From: Novosphingobium resinovorum | GTDB taxonomy: Bacteria; Pseudomonadota; Alphaproteobacteria; Sphingomonadales; Sphingomonadaceae | Assembly: GCF_027922145.1 (NCBI RefSeq) | Contig: NZ_BSFC01000003.1 | Coordinates: 222,892 to 286,891, forward strand | Direction of reading: 5' to 3' | DNA length: 64,000 nucleotides | Part shown: positions 8,216 through 18,293 of the stretch, one piece after another | Numbering within the stretch: the stretch's first letter is position 1 | Layout: each line of letters opens with the position of its first letter | Program-made: the position numbers and the translations under genes | Notes under the pieces: model-generated | Told to the model about the DNA's origin: nothing | Databases searched by the model: none | Seen by the model: the letters and a program-made list of their open reading frames with translations, nothing else

Positions 8216-8899
8216 TCAGGTCAGCACCCCGTCATGCAGTCGCACCACCCGGTCCATCGCCGCCGCCAGCCGCTCGTTGTGCGTGGCGACGAGCGCGGCG
8301 CTGCCCTCTCCGCGCACTAGCGCGAGGAACTGGGCGAAGACCTTGTCCGCCGTCGCCTCGTCGAGATTGCCGGTGGGTTCGTCGGCCAGCACCATGTGCG
8401 GGCGGTTGGCCAGCGCGCGGGCCACGGCGACGCGCTGCTGCTCGCCGCCCGAGAGCTTGCTCGGACGATGCTCCAGCCTTGCGCCGAGGCCAAGCGCAGT
8501 GAGCAGTTCGGTCGCTCTCGCATCGCACTCGGAGCGCGGCTTTCCGGTGATCAGCTGGGGCAGCACGACGTTCTCGATCGCGTTGAAGTCGGGCAGCAGA
8601 TGGTGGAACTGATAGACGAAACCGATGTGATCGCGACGCACCGCCGCGCGCTGGTCCTTGCCCAGCTTGCTGGCGTCGATCCCGGCGATCTCGATCTTGC
8701 CGCCGAAGCCGCCTTCGAGCAGGCCGATCGCCTGCAGCATCGTCGACTTGCCCGATCCCGAGGGACCGAGCAACGCGACGATCTCTCCGGGACGGACCTG
8801 CAGGTTCACGCCGCGCAGGACGTCGATCTTCACCCCGCCCTGCTCGAAGCTGCGGGTCACGTCGGTCAGGCGGACGACAGGGTCAACGATATCATTCAT
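8216..8899 (-). CDS. lolD: lipoprotein-releasing ABC transporter ATPase LolD
   Basis: 227 residues. ATPase of the LolCDE type system that extracts outer-membrane lipoproteins from the inner membrane. Walker [10 protein letters not shown] is at residues 45-53; the signature [15 protein letters not shown] and Walker [12 protein letters not shown] follow. The start [11 protein letters not shown] overlaps the end of lolC by eight bases (ATGAATGA), a sign of translational coupling; a longer frame to 8959 lies inside lolC and is unlikely. A family E hairpin follows the gene. Confidence 0.96.
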   Translation of the reverse strand: MNDIVDPVVRLTDVTRSFEQGGVKIDVLRGVNLQVRPGEIVALLGPSGSGKSTMLQAIGLLEGGFGGKIEIAGIDASKLGKDQRAAVRRDHIGFVYQFHHLLPDFNAIENVVLPQLITGKPRSECDARATELLTALGLGARLEHRPSKLSGGEQQRVAVARALANRPHMVLADEPTGNLDEATADKVFAQFLALVRGEGSAALVATHNERLAAAMDRVVRLHDGVLT

Positions 8900-10133
8900 A
8901 GCGCAGCACCTGCACGGGATCGGTGCTCGCCGCCTTGTAGGCGGGGTAGAGCGTGGCAAGGAAGCTGAACACCAGCGCCATGATGCAGATCGTGGCGATC
9001 TCCACCGGGTCGGAGCGCGCAGGCAGCTCGGTCAGGAAGCGGATCGAGGGGTCCCACAGGTTCTGGCCCGTCAGGATCTCCACCAGATGCACGATCGGCT
9101 GGCGGAAATAGAGGAAGATGAAGCCGATGATCACACCCGCCACGGTGCCCATCGCGCCGATGCAGAAGCCCGCCGTGACGAAGACCTTGAGCAGCGAGTG
9201 CCGCGTCGCCCCCATCGTGCGCAGGATCGCGATGTCGCGTGTCTTGGCGCGCACCAGCATGATCAGCGAGGAGAGGATGTTGAACACCGCCACCAGCACG
9301 ATGATCGACAGGATCACGAACATCGCCACCCGCTCCACCGCCAGCGCCTCGAACAAGGAGGCGTTGATGGTGCGCCAGTCGGTGACGACTGCGCGACCCG
9401 AGAGCTGGCGCGTCAGCGGCGCGAGTATCTCACCCACCCGGTCGGGGTTGTTGGTGGTGACCTCGATCATGCCGATCTGGTCGCCGGTCAGCAGCAGCGT
9501 CTGCGCGTCCTTCATCGGCATGACCACGAAGGCGTTGTCGTAGTCGTAGACGCCGATCTCGAAGATCGCCGCGATGCGGTAGGCGATCTGGCGCGGCACC
9601 GTGCCGAAGGGCGTCGAGCGGCCCGCCGGGTTGATAATGGTGATCACGTCGCCCACTTGCGCGCCTAGGTTCTGCGCCAGCTGCTTGCCGATCGCGACGT
9701 TGTCGGACCCGGTCTTCAGTTCGGGGAGATTGCCCGCCTTCACCTTGTCGGCAAGGCGGTTGATGTCCTCGCCGGTGTTGCCGCGCACCAGGATAGCCTC
9801 GACCCGGCCATTGAAGCTGGCCAGCAGCGGCTGCTCGATCAGCGGCGAGGCGCGGGTGACGCCGGGCGTCCCCCGCACGTCCTCAAGGACGCTCTGCCAG
9901 TTGTCGAGGCGGCCGCCGTAAGCCTGGATGATGGCGTGGCCGTTGAGGTTGACGATCTTGTCGAACAGTTCGGCGCGGAAACCGTTCATCACGCTCATGA
10001 CGATGACCAGCGCGGCCACGCCGAGCATGACCGCGACGAGGCTGATGCCGGCGACGAGAGCGATGAAGCGCTCGCCTTTTCCGGGCAGCATGTAGCGCTT
10101 GGCGATCGTCCATTCGAAGGGGGATAGGATCAA
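8892..10133 (-). CDS. lolC: lipoprotein-releasing ABC permease LolC/LolE
   Basis: About 413 residues; inner-membrane permease working with LolD. A first helix with the typical [16 protein letters not shown] motif is followed by a large periplasmic MacB-like domain (about 50-260) and three further helices with the FtsX-like core ([23 protein letters not shown]). As in many alphaproteobacteria a single permease is adjacent to LolD, probably acting as a homodimer (LolF-like). The start is uncertain: TTG at 10133 gives [16 protein letters not shown], which matches family starts; the frame stays open to another TTG at 10193. The upstream region holds phased direct repeats. Confidence 0.93.
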   Translation of the reverse strand: MILSPFEWTIAKRYMLPGKGERFIALVAGISLVAVMLGVAALVIVMSVMNGFRAELFDKIVNLNGHAIIQAYGGRLDNWQSVLEDVRGTPGVTRASPLIEQPLLASFNGRVEAILVRGNTGEDINRLADKVKAGNLPELKTGSDNVAIGKQLAQNLGAQVGDVITIINPAGRSTPFGTVPRQIAYRIAAIFEIGVYDYDNAFVVMPMKDAQTLLLTGDQIGMIEVTTNNPDRVGEILAPLTRQLSGRAVVTDWRTINASLFEALAVERVAMFVILSIIVLVAVFNILSSLIMLVRAKTRDIAILRTMGATRHSLLKVFVTAGFCIGAMGTVAGVIIGFIFLYFRQPIVHLVEILTGQNLWDPSIRFLTELPARSDPVEIATICIMALVFSFLATLYPAYKAASTDPVQVLRYE

Positions 10134-10520
10134 GCGAGGGGGTCCGTCTTGAAAAGGTGAAGAGGCATTAGGATGCGCAGGCGGTGCTGGCAAGCTGCGG
10201 GCGGGCGGATGGTTCCCGAGGGGGTGGTACGAATGCGGGAGGTCTGCAGGGTTTACACTGTCTGATGGGTGAACCGTTGATGCCTGACCGCCGGTGAAGG
10301 GCGGATTTTCGTGGGTTTTAAGCGCAGCGCGAGCTGATCGGTGTGACCTTACGAATGCGATGTGTCACCTTGTGGGGCAAAGGTGTAACCTTGTGGTGTA
10401 AACTTGTGCGGTCTGCGGTGATCGGACTGGGTATGGGTGTAATGTACCGGACCCGGCCGCGTGTAGGAAAGCGGACCGTCGGCAAGCGCCCCTTGTCGGA
10501 CGTTCGGATGAGCCGCACAA
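10134..10520. other. intergenic region upstream of lolC
   Basis: 387 bases between lolC and a small membrane protein gene, both on the minus strand. Contains the phased direct repeats described separately. Short open frames on both strands here show no family resemblance, and the part near 10200-10320 holds nothing I recognise. Confidence 0.5.
10341..10405. repeat. phased GTGTNACCTT direct repeats
   Basis: GTGTGACCTT (10341), GTGTCACCTT (10362) and GTGTAACCTT (10383) are spaced exactly 21 bases apart, about two helical turns; a fourth, GTGTAAACTT, begins at 10396 (13 bases on). The spacing would put the motifs on one face of DNA, as for an array of activator or repressor sites. They lie about 210-265 bases upstream of the lolC start. 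No known regulator is assigned. Confidence 0.55.
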
Positions 10521-10811
10521 TTATTGCTTCGGTCGCCACCATGCGAACGCGAGCACCATGCCCCCGCTGAGAAATGCAGTGATACCAATCCATCCCGCAA
10601 CAAACGGCAGGGGCGGCGCACAGTAGTCAAAGCAAACTTGATTTGGGCCAACAATCGGCTTCAGCCCAAAAAGGTCGGTGAAATGATCCCAGTACTCTCC
10701 GCCCATGACGGCTGCGGTGAGGTAGAGACGAATGATCCATGCCTGAATGACCCCAGCGATTAGGGCAACAATGAATAGGACCAACGCGATCATGAGCCGT
10801 CCGTCACGCAT
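10521..10811 (-). CDS. small two-helix membrane protein, hypothetical
   Basis: 96 residues with a hydrophobic helix near the N terminus (LMIALVLFIVALIAGVIQAW) and another near the C terminus (PFVAGWIGITAFLSGGMVLAF), separated by a loop with two cysteines (VCFDYC) that might form a disulfide in the periplasm. An AGGAGG sequence lies eight bases before the ATG at 10811; two GTG codons just upstream are in frame but too close to it. Family unknown. Confidence 0.7.
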   Translation of the reverse strand: MRDGRLMIALVLFIVALIAGVIQAWIIRLYLTAAVMGGEYWDHFTDLFGLKPIVGPNQVCFDYCAPPLPFVAGWIGITAFLSGGMVLAFAWWRPKQ

Positions 10812-11058
10812 CACCACGTCCTCCTTTTGATTTTCTGAACGAGGCTATGTCTTTCGGCGTCGGCTTTCCACCCGTTTTCGCCATTCCGGGCGGCGAGCGC
10901 TGCGCTCTATAGCCGTCCGTCCGGTGCTCGCCGCGCGCGAAGAAATGCAGCCTGACCGGACACGCACCAAAACGGCCCTTCCTTGACAGATGGCTAGCTT
11001 ACGATGCAGCCTTTCAGGCAATCGAGACGATATTCACTCACCTCTATCTGGTGCGTCT

Positions 11059-11421
11059 ATGCTTGGCTTCATTATTCCGTTTATATTTAGCCTGGCATTC
11101 TTCATCATCGCCGCGTTCACAGGCCCGACTGCACAGTGGGACAGATATTGCCTTGGCCTGAAAAAAGAAGAGAAAGAGAAATTTCATTCTTCAGTCCTTT
11201 GGAAAAGATATAAATCCGAAATCTTTGACGCTACCTATATGAGCCTTTCGATTTTAGCTGCAGCAGCCATCGGATTGGCCAACAGATTAGATGGCATTCA
11301 GCCTATATCTCGACTGCTCGTAGCCACCCCCTTAGCGTTGGTTACGTTAGGCCTACTGTGTTGGCGAATTCACCGGATTTGGCGACGTGCAAACCCTCGC
11401 AAAGAAGCCGATAGCTGCTAA
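11059..11421 (+). CDS. AT-rich membrane protein, hypothetical
   Basis: About 120 residues: hydrophobic helix LGFIIPFIFSLAFFIIAAF, a charged middle (LKKEEKEKFHSSVLWKRYK), then two more helices (MSLSILAAAAIGLANRL and LLVATPLALVTLGLLCW) and a basic tail. Base composition is visibly lower in GC than all neighbours, with many A/T-ending codons, which suggests recent transfer. The frame is open from ATG 10990, but the extra 23 residues are not membrane-like and neither start has a clear ribosome binding site. Function unknown. Confidence 0.6.
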   Translation: MLGFIIPFIFSLAFFIIAAFTGPTAQWDRYCLGLKKEEKEKFHSSVLWKRYKSEIFDATYMSLSILAAAAIGLANRLDGIQPISRLLVATPLALVTLGLLCWRIHRIWRRANPRKEADSC

Positions 11422-11458
11422 GCTAGAGCGACTTTCAGCCTGTCCGGAAACCATCCCA

Positions 11459-11541
11459 ACCCCGCTCAGGCTGAGCTTGTCGAAGCCCCTCGAGGCTGGG
11501 CGCTCCGGCTCCCCTGCTTGGACAAGCCCAGCATGAACGGG
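11459..11541. repeat. family D inverted element, copy 1
   Basis: Left arm GCTCAGGCTGAGCTTGTCGA (from about 11465) and a degenerate right arm CTTGGACAAGCCCAGCATGA (about 11518-11537) are roughly reverse complementary. A single arm of the same family lies near 23140. It occupies the gap before purF; the rest of that gap (to 11700) shows nothing I recognise. Confidence 0.7.
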
Positions 11542-11700
11542 GAAAGTGATGCATGGCTCCCAAACCCGTCATCTTCCCGTCACCAAACGGGCGCAGGAAC
11601 CACCGCCCTCAACGGCCCATCCCTTCCCCCTTGCTTTTCGACGCGATCGCAGCCAAATGCGCGTCGCGTTTGGACGCGCCAGTCGGGCTGGAAAAATACC

Positions 11701-13142
<1,442 letters not shown>

Positions 13143-13146
<4 letters not shown>

Positions 13147-13853
13147 CATTCAAGGATCAGGTCGCACTCGTCACCGGCGCCAGCCGGGGTATCGGTGAAG
13201 CCACTGCCGTTGCGCTGGCCGCTGAGGGCGCGCATGTCGTCCTGACCGGGCGCGATACCAAGGCGCTCGAACGCGTCGAAGAGCGCATCTATGACGCAGG
13301 CGGATCGGCGACCATCGCCCCCGTCGATCTCGTCGAGCCCGACGGCATCGCACGCCTCGCCAGTGCCGTGCAGGACCGCTGGGGCCGGCTCGACGTGCTG
13401 GTGATCAACGCGGCGATCCTGCCCGAACTCACCAGCGTCGCCGACATCGACCAGCGCGCCTTCAACAAAGCGCTGACCACCAACGTTCTCTCGACGCAGG
13501 CACTGATCGCGAATTTCGATCCGCTGCTGAAGAAGAGCCCGAACGCACGCGTGGTGGGCCTGACCACCACCGTCGCGCAGGCGCCGCGCGCCTACTGGGG
13601 GGCCTACGGCGCCACCAAGGCCGCGTTCGAGGTGCTGCTGGACTGCTACGCCCAGGAAACCGCGAAGACCTCGAACATTCGCGTCGCCATCGTCAACCCC
13701 GGCGCGACCCGCACCGCCATGCGCGCGCGGGCCTATCCGGGCGAGGCACCGGCCTCGGTCAAGCCGCCCGAAGTCGTGGCGGACCGCCTCACGGCGCTGC
13801 TCGGAGAGAGTTTCGCGACGGGCCACCGGGAAACCGTTAACCAGCCGCAATAA
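13143..13853 (+). CDS. short-chain dehydrogenase/reductase
   Basis: 236 residues, Rossmann-fold oxidoreductase. Cofactor motif TGASRGIG is at residues 11-18; NAA in the INAAIL segment; the catalytic YxxxK is YGATK near residue 154. The catalytic Ser region reads VVGLTTTVAQ, so Thr appears where Ser is common. Start GTG (13143) overlaps the purF TGA in GTGA, implying translational coupling with purF. Substrate cannot be told from the sequence; the link to purine synthesis may be one of position only. The pattern resembles YciK-like SDRs. Confidence 0.9.
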
Positions 13854-13930
13854 CCGGATCGTAACCCCAAACTGGGACACATCGGGCAAATAGGCGTTGT
13901 AGACACGTCGTAATTTGCGCGAGGTCGCCC

Positions 13931-14269
13931 ATGGATCACACCCAGCAGGAACGCTACGCCGCCGCTGCGCAGGAAGACCGCAGCGCGCATCGCAACCGCA
14001 TTTCGATCCCTGCCACGCTGCGCCCCTCCGGGTCCAAAAGTTTCCAGACGGCAGTGCGCGACTTGTCGCTCTCCGGCTTTTCGGCGACCGCGATGAGCCA
14101 TATCGCGCCGCGCACGATGTGCTGGCTGACGCTGCCCGGCAGGGAAGAGGCGCTGCCCGCAAAAGTGGTGTGGTGGGACAACGGGCTTGTCGGCTGCGCT
14201 TTCGAGCACCTTCTGGAACCGCATGAACTGGATGCGGTCATGACGCGCTGGAATCGCGATCGACGCTAA
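13931..14269 (+). CDS. PilZ domain protein
   Basis: 112 residues. The c-di-GMP binding marks are RNRISIPATLR (RxxxR-like, residues about 21-26) and DLSLSGFSA (D/NxSxxG, about residue 44), followed by WWDNGLVGCAFEHLL typical of the beta barrel end. It is a single-domain adaptor without a signal or membrane helix, so it likely relays c-di-GMP to a partner in the cytoplasm. It stands alone after the SDR gene; a family B repeat follows it. Confidence 0.88.
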   Translation: MDHTQQERYAAAAQEDRSAHRNRISIPATLRPSGSKSFQTAVRDLSLSGFSATAMSHIAPRTMCWLTLPGREEALPAKVVWWDNGLVGCAFEHLLEPHELDAVMTRWNRDRR

Positions 14270-14270
14270 C

Positions 14271-14402
14271 CGTCATCCCGGCGAAAGCTGGGACCGCTCT
14301 CGGCGCATGGTAAGATTGCGGCGAGGCTTCTCTAAAGTCAGCGGCGCCCTGCCGATGGGACGCATCATGGTCATAGCGGTCCCAGCCTTCGCTGGGATGA
14401 CG
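14271..14402. repeat. family B palindromic repeat
   Basis: Left arm 14271-14298 (CGTCATCCCGGCGAAAGCTG...) and right arm 14375-14402 are reverse complements with two mismatches over 28 bases, around a 76-base spacer. It lies between the convergent PilZ and cfa-like genes. This type of mirrored repeat is familiar from sphingomonad genomes. Confidence 0.85.
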
Positions 14403-14426
14403 GGCTTTGATCTCGACGATCGCCTC

Positions 14427-15734
14427 TCAATCGAGCGTCTTCACCAGCGTCACTTGCGCCACATCGATCCCGCCGCCGAGGAATCCACCCTCGCAGTACA
14501 TCAGATAAAACCGCCAGAGCCGCACGAATCGCTCGTCGAAGCCCGAGGGCAAACGCCCTCCCTCCACCGCGAGATCGAAGTTCGCCCGCCATTCGCGCAA
14601 GGTGCGCGCATAGTCCGCCCCGAAACCGACGCGATCCTCCCAGACCAGCCCCCTCTCCTCGGCCAACGCGCGGAACTCACTCTCGCGAATCAGCATGCCG
14701 CCGGGGAAGATGAAGGTCTGGATGAAGTCGGCGCTGCGGGCATAGCCCTCGAAGATCGCATCAGGCATCGAGATCAGTTGCAGCGCCGCCAGCCCACCCG
14801 GCTTGAGGTTGCGCGCGATGCAGTCGAGGAATTCCGGCCAGTAGGCCTGCCCCACCGCCTCGACCATCTCCACCGACATGATCGCGTCGTACTGACCGAT
14901 AACGTCGCGATAGTCCTGCTTGCGGAAATCGACGCTGCCACGTCCGTCACTGCGCTCGAACGTCCAGCGTTCACGCGCATAGGCAAGCTGCTGGTCCGAG
15001 AGGCTGATCGCATCGACGTGCACCTCGGCATGGCTGGCCACGAAGGCCGCAAGCGTGCCCCAGCCGCAGCCGATCTCCAGCACACGATCGCCGGGTTCCA
15101 GCTCCAGCCGCTCGACGATCGCGCCCGCCTTGGCCGACTGCGCGACGTCCAGTTCGGTCACGAACTGGGCATAGGGGTTCGGTCCGGCGGCGACTTCGGA
15201 ATAGAGCGCGCTGGAATAGAGCATCGTCTCGCCCAGCCACTGCCCGTAGAAGTCGTTGCCGAGGTCATAGTGCGCGTGGATGTTCTTCAGCGAACCCTTG
15301 CGCGTATTGCGATGAAGCGCGTGCAGCGCACGGGTGAGCAGCCGCCACGGACCATGCGCACGGCCGGTGTTTCCCAGCGCCATGGCATTGTCCATGAACA
15401 ACGCGAACAGCGGCACCGGGTCCGGGCTGTCCCACTCGCCGAGGTCCCAGGCCTGATACCAGCCGACCGACCCCGCCGTCGCCAGCCGCAGCAGCGCGCG
15501 CCAGCTAGTGATCTCCACCACGGCATCGAAACCGGACTGACGACCGCCGAGCAGCCGGGTCTGACCGCCGGGCAGCGTCGCCATGATCGAACCGCGCTCC
15601 AGCCCGCGATCAATGCGGTCGAGGATCCGGTGCACCCCGCCTGACCACAGCCGCGCCAGCAACTGGGAGCCGACGCCGATCGCGCGTCCCCCGTCCACAA
15701 GTTCCCCACCTCTGCCCGGCGCCTGTGCGTTCAT
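14427..15734 (-). CDS. cfa: cyclopropane-fatty-acyl-phospholipid synthase family methyltransferase
   Basis: 435 residues. SAM-dependent methyltransferase acting on membrane lipid acyl chains. The SAM motif VLEIGCGWG is near residue 218; NIHAHYDLGNDFYGQWLG and the later SVEMVEAVGQAYWPEF and FIFPGGMLIRESEF are the characteristic Cfa blocks. The N-terminal part (about 1-120) is the lipid-binding domain. The gene is alone, convergent with the PilZ gene and divergent from a small lipoprotein. The exact product (cyclopropane or another methylated lipid) cannot be told from the sequence. Confidence 0.92.
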   Translation of the reverse strand: MNAQAPGRGGELVDGGRAIGVGSQLLARLWSGGVHRILDRIDRGLERGSIMATLPGGQTRLLGGRQSGFDAVVEITSWRALLRLATAGSVGWYQAWDLGEWDSPDPVPLFALFMDNAMALGNTGRAHGPWRLLTRALHALHRNTRKGSLKNIHAHYDLGNDFYGQWLGETMLYSSALYSEVAAGPNPYAQFVTELDVAQSAKAGAIVERLELEPGDRVLEIGCGWGTLAAFVASHAEVHVDAISLSDQQLAYARERWTFERSDGRGSVDFRKQDYRDVIGQYDAIMSVEMVEAVGQAYWPEFLDCIARNLKPGGLAALQLISMPDAIFEGYARSADFIQTFIFPGGMLIRESEFRALAEERGLVWEDRVGFGADYARTLREWRANFDLAVEGGRLPSGFDERFVRLWRFYLMYCEGGFLGGGIDVAQVTLVKTLD

Positions 15735-15905
15735 GGCGCGATGATGGACTCGATTTCGTCGCTCGGCAATTGGTTAGCTGGCCTGTCCAATCTCCCTCGA
15801 AAACATTGAGTGCGGACTGGTTCTCTGGAAGAAAAACCGTGCGTTCCGGAACAGTTACGCGGCAGGACCGCTTTCATCATCGTCTACCACACGGAGTTTG
15901 ATGCA

Positions 15906-16133
15906 ATGATGAAGGGTGCTCTGATCGGCAGCGTGCTGGCCATGTCGATGCTTTCCGGCTGCCAGTCCTACACTAGCCGTCACGACGTGCGCGAAGCCCG
16001 CCGCGACGTTCGCGACGCCTATCGCTATGGCGACCGCCGCGATCAACGCGAGGCGAAGCGCAACGCGCGGGAAACCCGCCGCGATTACCAGCGCGACAAC
16101 CGCTGCGGCCCAGCTTACGGCCGCCCCTGCTGA
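15906..16133 (+). CDS. small lipoprotein, Arg/Asp-rich
   Basis: 75 residues. Signal MMKGALIGSVLAMSM ends in the lipobox LSGC, so the mature protein starts at Cys and is lipidated. The rest is highly charged with repeated RR/D/E segments (REARRDVRDAYRYGDRRDQR) and probably helical, ending in two cysteines (RCGPAYGRPC). GGAG about nine bases before the ATG supports this start; the frame is open further upstream with no signal sequence. Possibly an envelope-stability lipoprotein; I do not recognise a named family. Confidence 0.75.
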   Translation: MMKGALIGSVLAMSMLSGCQSYTSRHDVREARRDVRDAYRYGDRRDQREAKRNARETRRDYQRDNRCGPAYGRPC

Positions 16134-16166
16134 TCGACGGCGCTTCGGCAGCGGGGCTGAGCGTCT

Positions 16167-17546
16167 CTACCCGCCCTTCGCCTGCTGCCACGCCGACAGC
16201 GCCCGCTCGCGCGCGTCGCGGTGCTCGATCAGCTTGTCGGGGTAGCCCTTCGGCCGCTTGCCCGAGGGCGGGTCATGGATGTCCGCGTCGGACAGGTCCG
16301 CCAGCTCCGGCACCCATTCGCGGATGTAGGCTGCGGCGTCGAACTTCTCCGACTGGGTGAGCGGGGCCATGATCCGCACGAACATGTTGGCGTCCACACC
16401 CGATCCGGCGGTCCACTGCCAGTTCACCGCATTGCTGCCATAGTCCGCATCGACCAGCGTGTCCCAGAACCACTGCTCGCCCGCGCGCCAGTCGATGAGG
16501 AGATGCTTCACGAGGAAACTCGCCGCGATCATCCGCACGCGGTTGTGCATCCAGCCGGTGTGCCACAACTGCCGCATCCCGGCATCGACGATGGGATAGC
16601 CGGTGCGCCCCTGCTGCCACGCTTCCAGATCGCGCGTGCTGGTGCGCCAGGGGAACGCGCCGAAGGGATCGCGCGCGTAGCGGCCGCCGTAGTCGGGATA
16701 CTGCAGGATCACGTTCTGCGCATAGTCGCGCCAGCCAATCTCGCCGAGGAACGTCGCGACCGAGCCGCCCGCATCCGCCACCGCATGCCAGACCTGCGCG
16801 GGCGAGACCTCCCCGAAGTGCAGGTGCGGCGAAAGCATGGACGTGCCCTCCACACCCGGCAGGTTACGCTGCCCTTCATAGGATGAGGCTTCCTCGACGA
16901 AGGCGTGCAGCCGCTTGCGCGCGCCCTCCTCTCCCGGTTCCCACATCGCGCGCATGCCGCCCGCCCAGTCGGGCGTGGTGGGGAGTAGTTTCCAGTCGGC
17001 CAGCGTATCCGACTCCGGCCACTTCGACGGCGCAGCAATCGTCTGCGGCCGCCGCTGCGGATCATGCGGCGGCATCCGCTCACGCAAGGCGCGCCAGAAC
17101 GGCGTGTAGATCTTGTAGAGCCCGCCCGAGCCGGTCGTCACCGAGCCCGGCGGGGCGAGGTAGTTGCCGTGGTGCAGGCAAAGCGTCAGCACCTTGCCCC
17201 CCATCTTGCCCACTGCCTTTTCGGCATTGCGCCACCACGGTTCGTAGTGATGCAGCGCGTGGACCTCCTGCGCACCGGTTTCCTCGGCCAGCTTGGCGAG
17301 AACCTCATCGCTTCTCCCCCGCCGCAGGATCAGCCGCGAGCCCTTCTCCCGCAAAGCCGCGTCGAGGCTTTCGAGCGAATGGTGCAGCCACCAGCGCGAG
17401 GCGCCGCCCATGGCGCGGTGCCTGGGCGTCTCGTCGTCCAGAATGTAGACAGGGATCACCGGCCCCTTGCGCGCGGCCTCGGCGATGGCAGGTTGATCGG
17501 ACAGGCGCAGGTCGCGCCGCAGCCAGACGATGACAGGAGAACTCAT
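16167..17546 (-). CDS. phrB: deoxyribodipyrimidine photolyase
   Basis: 459 residues. Light-driven repair of cyclobutane pyrimidine dimers, with FAD and an antenna pigment. N-terminal antenna domain WLRRDLRLSDQPAI; C-terminal FAD domain with MLSPHLHFGEVSP, GRTGYPIVDAGMRQLW, GWMHNRVRMIAASFLVKHLLIDWRAGE and the NWQWTAGSG motif. Start MSSPVIVWLRRDLR at 17546 has AGGAGA-like sequence upstream on the minus strand region and matches family starts; the frame continues to 17609 without resemblance. It is divergent from the PAP2 gene. Confidence 0.95.
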   Translation of the reverse strand: MSSPVIVWLRRDLRLSDQPAIAEAARKGPVIPVYILDDETPRHRAMGGASRWWLHHSLESLDAALREKGSRLILRRGRSDEVLAKLAEETGAQEVHALHHYEPWWRNAEKAVGKMGGKVLTLCLHHGNYLAPPGSVTTGSGGLYKIYTPFWRALRERMPPHDPQRRPQTIAAPSKWPESDTLADWKLLPTTPDWAGGMRAMWEPGEEGARKRLHAFVEEASSYEGQRNLPGVEGTSMLSPHLHFGEVSPAQVWHAVADAGGSVATFLGEIGWRDYAQNVILQYPDYGGRYARDPFGAFPWRTSTRDLEAWQQGRTGYPIVDAGMRQLWHTGWMHNRVRMIAASFLVKHLLIDWRAGEQWFWDTLVDADYGSNAVNWQWTAGSGVDANMFVRIMAPLTQSEKFDAAAYIREWVPELADLSDADIHDPPSGKRPKGYPDKLIEHRDARERALSAWQQAKGG

Positions 17547-17588
17547 GAGCGGGGCAACGTCCTTCGATAACCGGCGTTCCCTAGCGCG

Positions 17589-18293
17589 ATGACGCTTTCG
17601 ATGCACCACCGTCGGGCCTTGATCCTCGCCGCCGCCTTATGCTGGCTGGGTGTAGCCGTGATCGCATTGGCAGTGCACGGCGGCCATGCCGAAGCTCTCG
17701 ACCGGACCGGCCTGCTGTTCTGGCGCGACGACACGCTCGAGCCGCTTGGCCCGGTCAAGCTGCTGGAGGCCGTGCGCGACGTGACGGCGCTTGGCGGGGT
17801 GCTGCTGCGCAACCTCTTCGCCATCGGCACGATCGTGGCGCTGCTTTTCCTGCGGCAGCGGCGGGAGGCCCTGCTCTTCGCGCTCACCGTCATGGCCGGC
17901 TGGCTGGTCAACAGCGCCCTCAAGGCGCTCGTAGGACGCCCACGTCCGGAGATCGTGCCTCATCTCACCGAAGCGGGCGGTAACAGCTTCCCGAGCGGGC
18001 ATAGCTTCAATGCCGCGGTCATATATATCGCAATGGCGCTAGCCTTCGGGGCGATGAGCAACCGTCCCTCGGTGCGCCGCACGCTCATTGGTGCCGCACT
18101 TTTCGGCACCCTTGCAATCGCATGGAGCCGGGTCTGGCTCGGCGTCCACTGGCCGAGCGACGTGGTCGCCGGATGGCTGGGCGGCGCCGGGTGGGCTTTC
18201 CTCGCGAACGCCCTGTTTCAGCGCCCCGCGCAGCTTGCCGCCGAGGCGGTCAGCGCGCTGGACAGTCCGCCGGAACCCTCGCCGAAACATTGA
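17589..18293 (+). CDS. PAP2-family membrane phosphatase
   Basis: 234 residues with about five or six membrane helices and the three-part acid phosphatase signature: KALVGRPRP (about 111-119), SFPSGHSFN (about 133-141) and SRVWLGVHWPSDV (about 180-192). Such proteins dephosphorylate lipid phosphates, for example undecaprenyl pyrophosphate or phosphatidate, on the periplasmic face. ATG 17589 or ATG 17601 could be the start. Its last 44 bases overlap the convergent YdjM-like gene. Confidence 0.92.
   Translation: MTLSMHHRRALILAAALCWLGVAVIALAVHGGHAEALDRTGLLFWRDDTLEPLGPVKLLEAVRDVTALGGVLLRNLFAIGTIVALLFLRQRREALLFALTVMAGWLVNSALKALVGRPRPEIVPHLTEAGGNSFPSGHSFNAAVIYIAMALAFGAMSNRPSVRRTLIGAALFGTLAIAWSRVWLGVHWPSDVVAGWLGGAGWAFLANALFQRPAQLAAEAVSALDSPPEPSPKH

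Noticed and set aside
10341..10405. CRISPR-like array
   Set aside because: Units are only 10 bases with 11-base gaps, too short for repeats and spacers, and there are no cas genes.
10343..10570. 75-codon plus-strand frame across the phased repeats
   Set aside because: No ribosome binding site and the residues only reflect the repeated DNA motif; it also overlaps a better supported minus-strand gene.
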